Shown here: one piece after another, positions 45,810 through 54,940 of the stretch | Numbering within the stretch: the stretch's first letter is position 1 | How the letters are laid out: every line of letters starts with the position of its first letter | Assembly (NCBI RefSeq): GCF_035818615.1 | Contig: NZ_JAYKZY010000002.1 | Span: 64,501 to 128,500 of the forward strand | Length of the DNA: 64,000 nt | Origin: Sphingobium sp. CR2-8 | GTDB lineage: Bacteria; Pseudomonadota; Alphaproteobacteria; Sphingomonadales; Sphingomonadaceae | Direction: 5' to 3' | Position numbers and translations under genes: made by a program | The notes under the pieces: model-generated | Told to the model about the DNA's origin: nothing | Database searches by the model: none | Seen by the model: only the letters and a program-made list of their open reading frames with translations

Positions 45810-46765
45810 GCCCGGTTCCCGCGCCGCAGGCCGCTGGCGCCCAGCGCGATCCCCACCACGAGATGGGCGGCCAGGATCAGCGTCGCCATCAGCGCCATGG
45901 CCGACACGATTTCGTTGTCTCGCCCGATCAGGAAGGCGGCCATGCCGGCAAAGACGACATCCTTGTTGGGCAATAGCGGCAGGCGAGAGATCAACTGACG
46001 CAAGGTGGCCAGCAATATCCAGGCGCCGACATCTACGGATGGCAGCAGCACATGCCACATGCCGGCCGCCAGCAGGGTTGTCGCGACGATGCGCAGCAGA
46101 TGGATAACCGACACGAACCACAGGTCTGCGCGGGGCAGGGCGAAGAGTTTGTGGCGCAGCAACATCGCGATCAGCGATGTCGCCAGCACGAACAGGATGG
46201 ACCCTGTGATTTCCCAATGCGTGACACCGATGGGGAGAGCGTCGAACAGGGGAATGGCGATCGCCAGCATCGCCAGCGTGACGACGTTGCCGACCAGCGC
46301 GGACAGGATCGTCACATCCTTGAGCGCGCCGAAAGGGGCCGCCTTGATCGCCGCGCTGCGCCGCGCCCAGGCGTAGAAATAGACCTCGCCCAGATAGCCG
46401 AGCAATATCTCGTTGCTGACCAGCTTGCGCAGCAGCGCGCCGAATCCGCTGGCGGGGATGCTCCACAGACGGCGAAAGATCACCCATTCCGATACCGGCC
46501 CGGCGGTATAATAGGCGACGAAGGCCATCCAGAAGAGCGGCGATGTGGGCATGAGCATCCACAGGCTGGCCCGGTCAAGATCGCGAAACTGATGGAGCGC
46601 GACCGCCAGGATCAGGATCGACACCAGCGGCCCCGCCCACAGCGTCCAGTTGCGGCCGGAGCGGATCAGCGGCTGGGGATCGATGATGGCGGCGAGGGGA
46701 GCCGCAACCTCGTGATAGAGCGGATGGGATCGAAGGACTGAACCGGCGGATATTTGGTCCGTCAT
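45806..46765 (-). CDS. Flippase-like integral membrane protein
   Basis: The 319-residue protein (MTDQISAGSVLRSHPLYHEV) has seven to eight predicted membrane segments starting near residue 43, with conserved polar positions such as GPVSEWVIFRRLW and EVYFYAWARR. The layout resembles the membrane part of LPG-synthase/UPF0104-type flippases, but identity is low to the eye and I cannot name the substrate. In an operon with two glycosyltransferases it may move a lipid-linked sugar. The start at 46765 is preferred over the long upstream frame. Confidence 0.6.
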   Translation of the reverse strand: MTDQISAGSVLRSHPLYHEVAAPLAAIIDPQPLIRSGRNWTLWAGPLVSILILAVALHQFRDLDRASLWMLMPTSPLFWMAFVAYYTAGPVSEWVIFRRLWSIPASGFGALLRKLVSNEILLGYLGEVYFYAWARRSAAIKAAPFGALKDVTILSALVGNVVTLAMLAIAIPLFDALPIGVTHWEITGSILFVLATSLIAMLLRHKLFALPRADLWFVSVIHLLRIVATTLLAAGMWHVLLPSVDVGAWILLATLRQLISRLPLLPNKDVVFAGMAAFLIGRDNEIVSAMALMATLILAAHLVVGIALGASGLRRGNRA

Positions 46766-46820
46766 GAATATCTCGTCATTGTTGCGTCGGACGCTCTGAC
46801 GGCGCGTGGGTCTCGACACC

Positions 46821-47972
46821 TCAGTCGAAGGAAACGAAATTATTCTGCCGGGCGAAGGCGTTCCGCCGGATCGACTGGAAACAGGCCACATAGGCGTGCG
46901 ATGCGCGTTCGATGGTAAAGCGTCGCGCTTGTGCCAGACTGACCGCACGATCCTGACGCAGGCGGCCGGCATTGCCTATGGCTGCGCTGAACTCGGCCAG
47001 ATCGCCTGGCTCGACCAGATGGGCGAGGGCGCCGTGGCCGGTCAGCGCCGCCATACTGACGCTGCATCGAGTGGCGATGATCGGGAGCCCGGCTGCCAAT
47101 GCTTCCACGATAACGGCAGGCACGCCTTCATAGTCCGACGACAGCAGGAACACATCGAAATCGCGAAGACGGCTCGCCGGGTCGGGCACATGACCCGCCA
47201 GTTCGACGCGATCCTCGATACCAAGATCGCGGCACAAAGTCGTCAGCATAGCGCGTTCCGGGCCGCCACCATAAACGGTCAGTCTGTCCAGCGCCGTCGC
47301 GCCGCGCGCAAAGGCGCGCAGCATTAGTGCGATATTCTTCTGGGCCGCCAGTCGTCCGATCGCGACGAAACGGATAGCTTCGGTCCGGGCGTCGCGTGCT
47401 GGCCTGACGGCATGATGCAGCCGCATCACCTGCGCCTCGTCCAGGGCAGGGTCCGCAATGATCGATATGCGTCCGATCGCGGTGGGCATGGCCTCCGCTA
47501 TCTCCGCCGCCATCGGCTCTTCCATCCCGATGAAATGATCGATGAAAATACCGTGCAGGCGCAGCCATCGGCGATAGAGCCAGCGGACCGGGGCGATCAT
47601 GTCCCGGCGCTCCAGGTCATTGCTGATCTTCGCCAGAATCGGCGGACAGCGCCGCCCCAGCAGCAGCTTCATCGCCAGCGTGACGATCGTATAACTGTTC
47701 CCGGCGCAGAACAGCGCGTCGGGTCTGAGCCTGACAATGGCGCGCGGCAGCATCGCAATCATCCACAGCGTCTCGATCCAGCCAGTCGAAAAGGGTTGGC
47801 GCGGCACCTCATAATCCAGGCCGCCAGCCATTTCGTCGCGCATCGCGCCGTCTGCCCGTCCCATGAAGAGTGGTGCATCGACGCCTTGCGCCCGCCACGC
47901 GCGCACGAGCCGCAGGGCCACACGTTCGACGCCGCCCGGCTCGAAACTGTGGAGGAAGGTCAGGATGCGCAT
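46821..47972 (-). CDS. GT4-family glycosyltransferase, second
   Basis: The 383-residue protein starts MRILTFLHSFEPGGVERVAL, the classic GT4 beginning with a GG nucleotide loop. Later come FVAIGRLAAQKNIALMLRAF and SSDYEGVPAVIVEALAAGLP, the EX7E catalytic element. It is a different enzyme from that at 44120-45295. Its start overlaps the deacetylase stop by 13 bp. The longer frame to 48350 is an artefact of the overlapping gene. It probably adds a sugar to an envelope glycan or glycolipid. Confidence 0.87.
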   Translation of the reverse strand: MRILTFLHSFEPGGVERVALRLVRAWRAQGVDAPLFMGRADGAMRDEMAGGLDYEVPRQPFSTGWIETLWMIAMLPRAIVRLRPDALFCAGNSYTIVTLAMKLLLGRRCPPILAKISNDLERRDMIAPVRWLYRRWLRLHGIFIDHFIGMEEPMAAEIAEAMPTAIGRISIIADPALDEAQVMRLHHAVRPARDARTEAIRFVAIGRLAAQKNIALMLRAFARGATALDRLTVYGGGPERAMLTTLCRDLGIEDRVELAGHVPDPASRLRDFDVFLLSSDYEGVPAVIVEALAAGLPIIATRCSVSMAALTGHGALAHLVEPGDLAEFSAAIGNAGRLRQDRAVSLAQARRFTIERASHAYVACFQSIRRNAFARQNNFVSFD

Positions 47973-48724
47973 GGCTTGGTGGGCGCGGGCATCAGGTCGC
48001 CATAGCGTGCCGGCGCATGGCTGCGTCGCACCCGTCGCAGCGCATCGTCGATGCTGCGTATCAAGGACGGAACATGCGCATCGCCGGGATGGACCGCGAT
48101 CCGAACCACCGGTGCGAAGCGCAGCAGCGGAGGCAATATGTGGGCAACAGCCAGCGACGATGCGATGCGCACCCGGCTGCGGCTGGCCCAGGTGATTACC
48201 GGGCCGCGCGCCAGTGTGGCGCCGGTCTGAGGCGACCAGACTTTCATATGATCCTCCGCCAGCGCGAACCCGGCCTGCTCCAGCGCCGCAAGCGCTGGCG
48301 CGCCATAGAGCCAGGCGGGCGCGACGAAGCCCGCAGCAGGCTTGCCGCAAACATCCTCGATCAGCGCCCGGCCATCGGTCATGCGTTGCAGGGCGGCCGC
48401 ATGACTAAGGCCCAGAAACTCGCCTTCCCCCGCCGTCATGTGGCGAGCCTTGAACCGGGACGCCGCCCCGGCGTGCCGGCTGTCGTCGCGATGATACCAG
48501 CCATGCGCGAACAGGCTGACGCCCTGGTCGGACCAGTCGCGGAGGCGTGATGCGAAGGGCGATCCTGCGATCAGGGGATGGGCGCCCCAATGATTGGGCA
48601 CCACCAGCATCGCCAGATGCTCAAGGGCGACGTGGCGCGACACATGATCCACCAGCCGATCGACTTCGGTTTCGAAGCGGGGACCGACATCGTGAAGGGA
48701 CAGCAGCAGGCGGCGCTTGGTCAT
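47960..48724 (-). CDS. DUF2334-type polysaccharide deacetylase
   Basis: The 254-residue protein shows the carbohydrate esterase 4-like motifs in DUF2334 form: LLLSLHDVGPRFETEVDRL (catalytic Asp and metal site), FAHGWYHRDD (metal-binding His pair), GFVAPAWLYGA, and RIAVHPGD near the end. It has no signal peptide and may act on a cytosolic lipid-linked sugar, or be exported by another route. It sits between the secreted protein gene and the glycosyltransferase gene with overlaps on both sides. Confidence 0.82.
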   Translation of the reverse strand: MTKRRLLLSLHDVGPRFETEVDRLVDHVSRHVALEHLAMLVVPNHWGAHPLIAGSPFASRLRDWSDQGVSLFAHGWYHRDDSRHAGAASRFKARHMTAGEGEFLGLSHAAALQRMTDGRALIEDVCGKPAAGFVAPAWLYGAPALAALEQAGFALAEDHMKVWSPQTGATLARGPVITWASRSRVRIASSLAVAHILPPLLRFAPVVRIAVHPGDAHVPSLIRSIDDALRRVRRSHAPARYGDLMPAPTKPCAS

Positions 48725-49506
48725 AGGTGGAAGCGCAGGCTGGCCATGGCGCGCCGGTCATTGTGGAGCGCCGCCTGGTCGACAAGGCCAAGATCGGCGG
48801 CGGGCCGCTGCATCGCGCCCAGCGAAAGGCGCCAGTCGATTCCCCCTGTCGTCGCTGAGGTGGCGGTTGCGAAGGCGAGTTCCAGGCAATGGCCTGTCAG
48901 CGGCGCGCCGCCGATCGTTTCCGCCAGACGCGTCAGATCGTCATGGCGCGCCGAGCGCGCAACCGAGAGATAGTCGAGCGACAGACGGCTTTCGTCGCCA
49001 AAGGCCAGGGCCATGCCGACCCGTGCCATCCGGGTCGCCAGTCGACGAGGATTGACGTCGACAATCTGCAGCCGCCGACTCATGCGGGCATAGTCGGCCT
49101 CGATAATCAGACCGAGGTCCGAAACGAGGGGGATGGCCGCCGAGAGGCCAATGCCCTTCGTCGACCAGCGATCGCCGTCGAGTCCGCGATTGCCTTGATC
49201 GGCGCCATTTGTGGCGCGGGTGACCGACAGCGATAGCTCCAGCGCACCGACCGACAGACGGGAGACGCGGGACCGGACCTGGGCAAGATCGAAACGATCG
49301 GCGAGGCTGAGCATCGTTGCATAGGGGGGCTGAGGGCGCGCGCCAGGCACCGGCGGGGCAGCTGTACGCGTCAGTCGGGCGGCGCTTGCGACCAGCAGGT
49401 CGGTCATCCGCATCGGGAGGCCGGCTGCCTGCGCCATTGCCGTCACTGGATAGCAAACGGTCATCGCCAGGAATATCGCCGCAATCTGTCGGTGATTTTG
49501 CATCAT
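48721..49506 (-). CDS. Secreted hypothetical protein, first gene of glycan operon
   Basis: The 261-residue protein has a signal peptide (MMQNHRQIAAIFLAMTVCYP, ending AMAQA). The rest is rich in alternating strands, for instance LIIEADYARMSRRLQIVDVN and RLSLDYLSVARS, and it ends RRAMASLRFHL, so a small beta-barrel outer-membrane protein is possible. It has no known family motif that I recognise. Frames to 49662 exist but the signal peptide fixes 49506. Its stop overlaps the deacetylase start by 4 bp. Confidence 0.6.
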   Translation of the reverse strand: MMQNHRQIAAIFLAMTVCYPVTAMAQAAGLPMRMTDLLVASAARLTRTAAPPVPGARPQPPYATMLSLADRFDLAQVRSRVSRLSVGALELSLSVTRATNGADQGNRGLDGDRWSTKGIGLSAAIPLVSDLGLIIEADYARMSRRLQIVDVNPRRLATRMARVGMALAFGDESRLSLDYLSVARSARHDDLTRLAETIGGAPLTGHCLELAFATATSATTGGIDWRLSLGAMQRPAADLGLVDQAALHNDRRAMASLRFHL

Positions 49507-49650
49507 GCCCGCTTTCCGGTTTTCGCAGAGACGACGCCGCCCGCTGCAACCGCAGTCGGGAAGATCTCGGAAAATTCCTGAGCGGGCGGACTGCGGTCGC
49601 CGCATCACGATGCCGTCCAACGGCGGACAAGCGGGAGACGGATCTTGCGA

Positions 49651-50703
49651 ATGAAGAGACACATTGCCCTGGCGACGATCCTTGCCACCTCGATCGGCGC
49701 AGCTGCTCCTGAATTGCCGGTCAGTTATCGCGGCCCGCTCCAGTCACTCGCGTTCGATGGGCGATTGTCGGTCATGACTTATAATATCCATGGCCTGCCC
49801 TGGCCGGTGGCATGGGGCCGCTCCGACGCATTTGTTCAGATGGCACGGCGACTTGGAACCTTGCGGGCGCAAGGGCGGCAACCGCATGTCGTGCTCCTCC
49901 AGGAAGCCTTCACGCAACAAGCTCAGGCGATTGGCCATGCCGCAGGCTATCCTTATGTCGTCGCGGGGCCATCCGCCGACATGGCCAGTCCCGAATCCGC
50001 CGATACAGCGGACGCCCGCTACATGGCGGCCGGATCCTGGACTCGCGGGGAGGGGCTGGGCAAATATGTCGGCAGTGGGCTTCAACTCCTTTCCGACTTT
50101 CCTATCGTGGGCGTGCGCAGAATGGCCTTCCCGGCTTTCGCCTGCGCAGGCTATGATTGCCTTGCCAACAAGGGCGCGTTGATGGCCAGCCTTCGCTTGC
50201 CGGGCAGCGGTGATCGCGTCGACATCATCACCACGCATCTCAACAGCAGACGCGCATCGGGCGTGGCGGACGACCGGTCGTTGCAGGCCTATCGCCTGCA
50301 GGTGCGCTATCTTTCTGACTTCATCCGTAAGGCACATGACCCGGCCCGTCCCCTGATCGTGGCGGGCGATTTCAATGTCGGGAGCGTGGCGCCGCGCCGC
50401 GCCGCGCTGCTATCGCATGTGCAGGCCGACTGGAGTCAGAGTGGCGACATCGACGACGCATTCGGCGAAGCGGTCCGGCACCATTTGCCGCTGTCGGACG
50501 ACGCTCGTTATGCGCAATGGAGAGCGCGGGACTGGCAATTCTACACGCCAGGGCATTCGACCGACATCGAACTGGAGCGGTTGGATGTGCCGTTTGGCCA
50601 TGCCGCCGATGGCAGCATGCTGTCCGATCATGTGGGGTACACCGCTACGTTTAACCTTGCCCCGCGCCAGCGTGTCACCAGGAGCGTGCAACCGAGAGCA
50701 TGA
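49651..50703 (+). CDS. Secreted endonuclease/exonuclease/phosphatase family hydrolase
   Basis: The 350-residue protein has a signal peptide (MKRHIALATILATSIGAAAP) and the EEP catalytic set: TYNIHGLPWPVAW, LLQEAF (Glu), IITTHLNSRR, VAGDFNVGS and SDHVGY. The fold serves as DNase, sphingomyelinase or inositol phosphatase, so the substrate is open. The ATG at 49651 has GGGAGA 12 bp upstream; a TTG two codons earlier is an alternative. It is convergent with and overlaps the TonB receptor gene by 29 bp. In an organism with sphingolipids a phosphodiesterase acting on lipid head groups is possible. Confidence 0.82.
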   Translation: MKRHIALATILATSIGAAAPELPVSYRGPLQSLAFDGRLSVMTYNIHGLPWPVAWGRSDAFVQMARRLGTLRAQGRQPHVVLLQEAFTQQAQAIGHAAGYPYVVAGPSADMASPESADTADARYMAAGSWTRGEGLGKYVGSGLQLLSDFPIVGVRRMAFPAFACAGYDCLANKGALMASLRLPGSGDRVDIITTHLNSRRASGVADDRSLQAYRLQVRYLSDFIRKAHDPARPLIVAGDFNVGSVAPRRAALLSHVQADWSQSGDIDDAFGEAVRHHLPLSDDARYAQWRARDWQFYTPGHSTDIELERLDVPFGHAADGSMLSDHVGYTATFNLAPRQRVTRSVQPRA

Positions 50704-53002
50704 GCGTGCGGGGGCGCAGCGGCGTATATTGCGGCGCGGTGCGGATGGAGAAAGGGTTGCCGAACGCGAAGCTGTCACCATGCACGTCGAGCAGATTGTC
50801 CATCCGGACACCCAGCGTCCACAGGTCGCGCGACAATTCAGCATTGGCCGAAGCCACGGTATAATTGCCCATGTTCCGGTCCAGATCGTCATCGAAGGAC
50901 AGGCGCGCCTTGCCGACATAATTGGCCTGGATTGCGGTCTGTCCATGCCAGTCGTTCGACAGGGCGAAGCTCTTGCCGAGCGCGATGCGCCCGGCCAGCG
51001 TCGGTGCGATGGGCAGGCGGCGATCGTCCAGTTCCACGCCGTCCGAGGCGTGCGTCAGCCGCGCCGACTGGACGCTCCCGCCCGCGGACAGGGTGAAGCC
51101 TTGGCCGATGGCCCATTCTGTCGTCATCTCCCCGCCGATGATCGCACCGCGTCCGGCATTGCGTGTCGATACCAGGCCGTTGGCCAGCAGATAGTCGGAC
51201 TGAATTTCGTCCCACTGGGTATGATACAGGCTGGCAGACAGCGACAAACGTCCATCGTGGGACGATCGACGTATCCCAAGATCGATAGTGCCCAGTTCGT
51301 CGGCGTCAAACTGGCGTGATGCGCGCATGTCAGCCGGAGCCAACCCACCGGGGCGCATCGCCCGCGCGTAGCGCAGATAGAGGAGGCCGCGCCCGCCCAG
51401 GTCCAGCGACAGCGCTACACTGGGCGACATGATTGTCTTGTCGATACGCACCGAGCTCATCGCCGGGTTATCTCCCGTCCCATCCTGTGCGATGCTGTGA
51501 AACAGGCGCGCGCCCAATGTCAGGTCCAGCCGATTCACGATCCGCAGCGTGCCTTCGCCGAAAGCCGCATATTCGATTACGCGACGATCATAGGTCTCTA
51601 CTGTCTGCGAGGCGTCGCTATCGTCCATGACCTGCGCGCTGCCGCGCGTCGTCGCCTGAAGATAGGACAGGCCTACCAGCCAATGATCCGGGCCGCCGGA
51701 CGCGAGCCGCATTTCCTGGTTGAAAACGGAATAATGTCGCTGGTCCTCGAACCGGACGGAACCGTTCAGGCCGAAGAGGGCCGCGGCTTTGCTGGCATCC
51801 AATATGTAATCGAAGCCGTGATCGACATAGCTGGTGGCCGATGTGAGCTCCAGCGCGCCGATCGCGCCCTTGATCGTGCCATGCCACAGCTTGAAATCAT
51901 TATCGGTAGGCTCCGCAAAAGCATTTTGCCGACTGAGCGTGTCATCGGACGCCACCACATATTGGCTGTCGCGGGAATTGATGTCCTGCAGGACAAAGCC
52001 CGCATCCACCGTCCAGTTGTCAGCAGGACGCCAGCGCATGCCGAGGCGCAGGCCCACCGTCTCGGCCGAATTGCTGCCGCGTTTCGCGCCGCTGTTGCTG
52101 ATCCACCCGCCATTGACGAAGCGATAACCTGCAGCGCGGACCGCCAGCCTGTCATCTACTAGAGGCAGGTTGAGAACGCCTTCGATGCCTGTGCCGAGCT
52201 GGCCATGCTGGACCGCTTCGGTCGAGAAACGGACTGATCCGGATATGCCTTCGAAGTCGGGCTTGCGGGTTACGATATGGTAGATACCACCTAGGGCGCC
52301 GGACCCGTAGAGGGGCCCTTGTGGGCCCTTTAACAGTTCCACCCGATCCACGTCGATGAGCCGCAGGTCGGGGTCCGGCGCATTGAAGGTCACGCGCGCT
52401 TCATCTACCTGCACTGCGACCGTGGACTGGCTGAACCCATTCAACGGGCTATCGGCCACGCCGCGAATAAACTGGCGATTGCGTCCCGGACCCATATTGG
52501 TCATCGCCAGCCCTTCCAGGTCGAGGCTGATATCGCGGCTCGATGGCGTGCGCGACCGGGCGAGCGGTGCGAAGGATAGGACCGAAACGGACAGAGGTAC
52601 CTCACGCAAAATCTGCGCCCGTTTCTGGGCGGTCACGATGATGTTACCCGGCGGAGGAGCTACCGGCGCTGGCGGCGGCGGTGGGGCGGGGCGCAGCGTC
52701 CGGGCCTTGGGTGCCCGTTCTATGCGATAAAGTGTCGCGCCGATCCGCACGGCGCGCAGGTCGGTGCCGACGAGCAGTTTTCGCAGGATCTGATCGGGCA
52801 GCATATTGCCCGTTACCCGCCGCGTCATGACATGCGGCATATCTCCGGGTAGTCCGACCGAGATTCCTGTGGAGGCTGAAAATCGATCGATCGCGTTGCT
52901 GAGCGGTCCGGCGGGAATATCCACCGACCGGGTCTGTTCGCGCGCCAAGGCCGTAGATGTCAGGAGTGCAGGCTCAGCGCACAGCGCTAATGCGCACAGC
53001 AT
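50675..53002 (-). CDS. TonB-dependent receptor with STN signalling domain (FecA-like)
   Basis: The 775-residue receptor has a signal sequence ending near ALARE, then an STN domain (SVDIPAGPLSNAIDRFSAST, with TRRVTGNMLPDQILRKLL). A proline-rich linker, a plug (LREVPLSVSVLSFAPLARSR, VDRVELLKGPQGPLYGSGAL) and a barrel ending RPRTLMLSVARSW follow. The STN domain talks to the FecR-type anti-sigma factor. Its start overlaps the fecR-like gene by 29 bp. The plug also resembles receptors for glycans or aromatic compounds, so iron is not certain as the ligand. Confidence 0.9.
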   Translation of the reverse strand: MLCALALCAEPALLTSTALAREQTRSVDIPAGPLSNAIDRFSASTGISVGLPGDMPHVMTRRVTGNMLPDQILRKLLVGTDLRAVRIGATLYRIERAPKARTLRPAPPPPPAPVAPPPGNIIVTAQKRAQILREVPLSVSVLSFAPLARSRTPSSRDISLDLEGLAMTNMGPGRNRQFIRGVADSPLNGFSQSTVAVQVDEARVTFNAPDPDLRLIDVDRVELLKGPQGPLYGSGALGGIYHIVTRKPDFEGISGSVRFSTEAVQHGQLGTGIEGVLNLPLVDDRLAVRAAGYRFVNGGWISNSGAKRGSNSAETVGLRLGMRWRPADNWTVDAGFVLQDINSRDSQYVVASDDTLSRQNAFAEPTDNDFKLWHGTIKGAIGALELTSATSYVDHGFDYILDASKAAALFGLNGSVRFEDQRHYSVFNQEMRLASGGPDHWLVGLSYLQATTRGSAQVMDDSDASQTVETYDRRVIEYAAFGEGTLRIVNRLDLTLGARLFHSIAQDGTGDNPAMSSVRIDKTIMSPSVALSLDLGGRGLLYLRYARAMRPGGLAPADMRASRQFDADELGTIDLGIRRSSHDGRLSLSASLYHTQWDEIQSDYLLANGLVSTRNAGRGAIIGGEMTTEWAIGQGFTLSAGGSVQSARLTHASDGVELDDRRLPIAPTLAGRIALGKSFALSNDWHGQTAIQANYVGKARLSFDDDLDRNMGNYTVASANAELSRDLWTLGVRMDNLLDVHGDSFAFGNPFSIRTAPQYTPLRPRTLMLSVARSW

Positions 53003-53927
53003 TGCCCGAAGATTGTGCTGCGATCCCCATGACGCCGGCCAGATCGCCGACCAGCTTCGATCCGTCGCCGATGACCAGACTGCCCGAAAAATGATTCTTC
53101 TCCACGGACGGATCGACGATGATCGCTTTGCCGGAATAGCGGCTTATGTCCGCCGCGACGAGGGCCAAAGGCGTATCGGTATAGGATAGGCGACCACGGC
53201 GCCAACTGCCGATCTGCGCCACATCGACTGGCGCCAACGTGAGTGCGCCGCTACCGCCGACAAGTTGATGCCCGGCGCCAAGTCTTACAGGCTTGGCGAC
53301 GCCTGGTGCCTCGACCGAAACCACGCCCTCTGCGACGCCAACGCGGAAGGATCCGTTTGCCAGATTGACCGCGAATCGCGTGCCGATGTCGCTGATCCGA
53401 TAGGTTCCCGCCGACACCGTCAGCGTCCGGCCAGGGTCGTGTCGCACGTCGAAATAGGCTTCACCCCGCGCCAGTTCAATAGCGCCCGCATCCTTGCCGG
53501 TCACCACGATCCGGCTGGACGGCGGGAGGATGACGCTGATCCCGTTCGCCAGAGCCAGGCTGCGGTTCGTCGTCCCGCCATTCTCATACATGACGGGATC
53601 GGCGCTGGATCGAAGGATCGGGACGGCAGCCAAGATTGCCAAGCTGGCGGCGATGGCGCCACTCCACAGCAATCGGGGGCGCCAACGGTTGGGAAGGGGA
53701 TCGGCCGGAACGGTCAAATCCGGCGCCAGCAAAGGCTTAATCTGCTCCCTGTTGTCCGAGATCGCGGCATCCATCAGCGCAACGGAATCGAACGCTTCGC
53801 GATGGCGCGGATCGGCTTCCAGCCACGCCAGATAGGCGTCCCAATCGGCATCGTCCTGCTCAAGCGCCATCTGCCAGGCAATCGCTTGGTCCAGCATCTG
53901 CTCGTCCATTTCCGGTCGCGCCGTCAT
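52974..53927 (-). CDS. FecR-family anti-sigma/transmembrane regulator
   Basis: The 317-residue protein has a cytosolic N-terminal domain with a conserved DWDAYLAWLEADPRHREAFD, one membrane segment (about 88-105), a FecR beta-helix domain (NGISVILPPSSRIVVTGKD, GEAYFDVRHDPGR) and a C-terminal STN-like part. It holds the sigma factor until the TonB receptor signals ligand binding. The sigma factor gene lies 57 bp upstream and the receptor gene overlaps downstream. The trio is in the standard order. Confidence 0.92.
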   Translation of the reverse strand: MTARPEMDEQMLDQAIAWQMALEQDDADWDAYLAWLEADPRHREAFDSVALMDAAISDNREQIKPLLAPDLTVPADPLPNRWRPRLLWSGAIAASLAILAAVPILRSSADPVMYENGGTTNRSLALANGISVILPPSSRIVVTGKDAGAIELARGEAYFDVRHDPGRTLTVSAGTYRISDIGTRFAVNLANGSFRVGVAEGVVSVEAPGVAKPVRLGAGHQLVGGSGALTLAPVDVAQIGSWRRGRLSYTDTPLALVAADISRYSGKAIIVDPSVEKNHFSGSLVIGDGSKLVGDLAGVMGIAAQSSGNAVRISAVR

Positions 53928-53984
53928 GGCGTGTGCCTTTCTTTCCTCTTGTTCCTTCTGTGACGATAGCGTGACACCATAACC

Positions 53985-54512
53985 TCAGTCCTGCAGCGCG
54001 CGGCGAAGATATTTCATCGCTACGGCCATATGTTTCTCGACCCCGCTCTTGCTGATGCCCAGCCGTGCCGCGACCTCTTCGTGACTCAGCCCCTCGAGCT
54101 TGTGCAACTCGAACGCCCTACGTGCGCCATCCGGAAGGTTCCTGATCGCCGACACCAATGTCGCGACCTCCTCGCGCGCCAATATCGCATCCTCTGCCGT
54201 TTGGCTGCGATCGAGAGGTTCTACGCCAGCGGCGGCAAAATCGGTCGCCTGATCGCTCCAGCGCCGTTCCCGTTCCATCCGTCGTTTCTTTTCCCGCAGA
54301 CGGTCCACGACGAGATTCTGCGCCATACGATAGAGATAGGCACGACCATTATCGATCGGTCCAGCGGTGACATTCCGGGCCTTCAGCCAAAGTTCCTGAA
54401 GCACATCGTCAGCCTCTGTCGCATCGCCCATTCGCGCAATGAGAAATCGACGCAGATCCCCTCGATGAACGCCATACAGGGCTTCCAGGCCACCATCGTC
54501 GATCAGGCTCAT
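53985..54512 (-). CDS. ECF sigma factor, FecI-like
   Basis: The 175-residue protein has sigma region 2 (YLYRMAQNLVVDRLREKKRR and RARIG-type acidic loops upstream) and region 4 (LPDGARRAFELHKLEGLSHEE, with VAARLGISKSGVEKHMAVAM). It lacks region 3, as ECF sigma factors do. It should direct transcription of the receptor gene and be released by FecR on ligand binding. It starts MSLIDDGGLEALYGVHRGDL. The TA module lies 100 bp downstream of the promoter region on the same strand. Confidence 0.92.
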   Translation of the reverse strand: MSLIDDGGLEALYGVHRGDLRRFLIARMGDATEADDVLQELWLKARNVTAGPIDNGRAYLYRMAQNLVVDRLREKKRRMERERRWSDQATDFAAAGVEPLDRSQTAEDAILAREEVATLVSAIRNLPDGARRAFELHKLEGLSHEEVAARLGISKSGVEKHMAVAMKYLRRALQD

Positions 54513-54612
54513 GCTGACGGGTTTGCCGATAAGTGGAGCCAGCAGGAAGCGATTTTTCTGCCTTCGTGTTCAAAGTCTTTCGCGTCTGACGCCGCTCAAC
54601 CGTTACAACATC

Positions 54613-54936
54613 TCAAATGGCTTCGACGGCATGTGCCTCAAATGCGACGCCCAGCCGTTTGCGCATTGCGCCAAAAATGGCAGCGAGATTGTCCATGCTC
54701 GGATTGCCGTTTTCTGACAGCATCCGATGGAGGCTTTTGCTTGGATGCTTGGTTTCCGCGGCCAATGTCTCGAAGCCGACCGACGCATTGACCAAATCAC
54801 GGAGGATCAGTCTCGCGACATGTGGTTCGCCATTGAGAAATGCGTTCGCTGCCTCGTCCAACATGCCCTTGGCAAATGCGGAATCGCGAGCGGCGCGCTC
54901 TTTCACCGTTTCCTTGAAATCGCGGGTCAGCACCAT
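54613..54936 (-). CDS. HigA-like antitoxin (HTH)
   Basis: The 107-residue protein begins MVLTRDFKETVKERAARDSA and has an XRE-type HTH in LAAETKHPSKSLHRMLSENG, followed by NPSMDNLAAIFGAMRKRLGV. This is the antitoxin type that follows a RelE/HigB toxin gene. The frame opens at 55041, but those residues overlap the toxin gene and are not antitoxin-like. It starts 4 bp after the toxin stop. It should bind the toxin and the operator at 55295-55310. Confidence 0.85.
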   Translation of the reverse strand: MVLTRDFKETVKERAARDSAFAKGMLDEAANAFLNGEPHVARLILRDLVNASVGFETLAAETKHPSKSLHRMLSENGNPSMDNLAAIFGAMRKRLGVAFEAHAVEAI

Positions 54937-54940
54937 CTTG

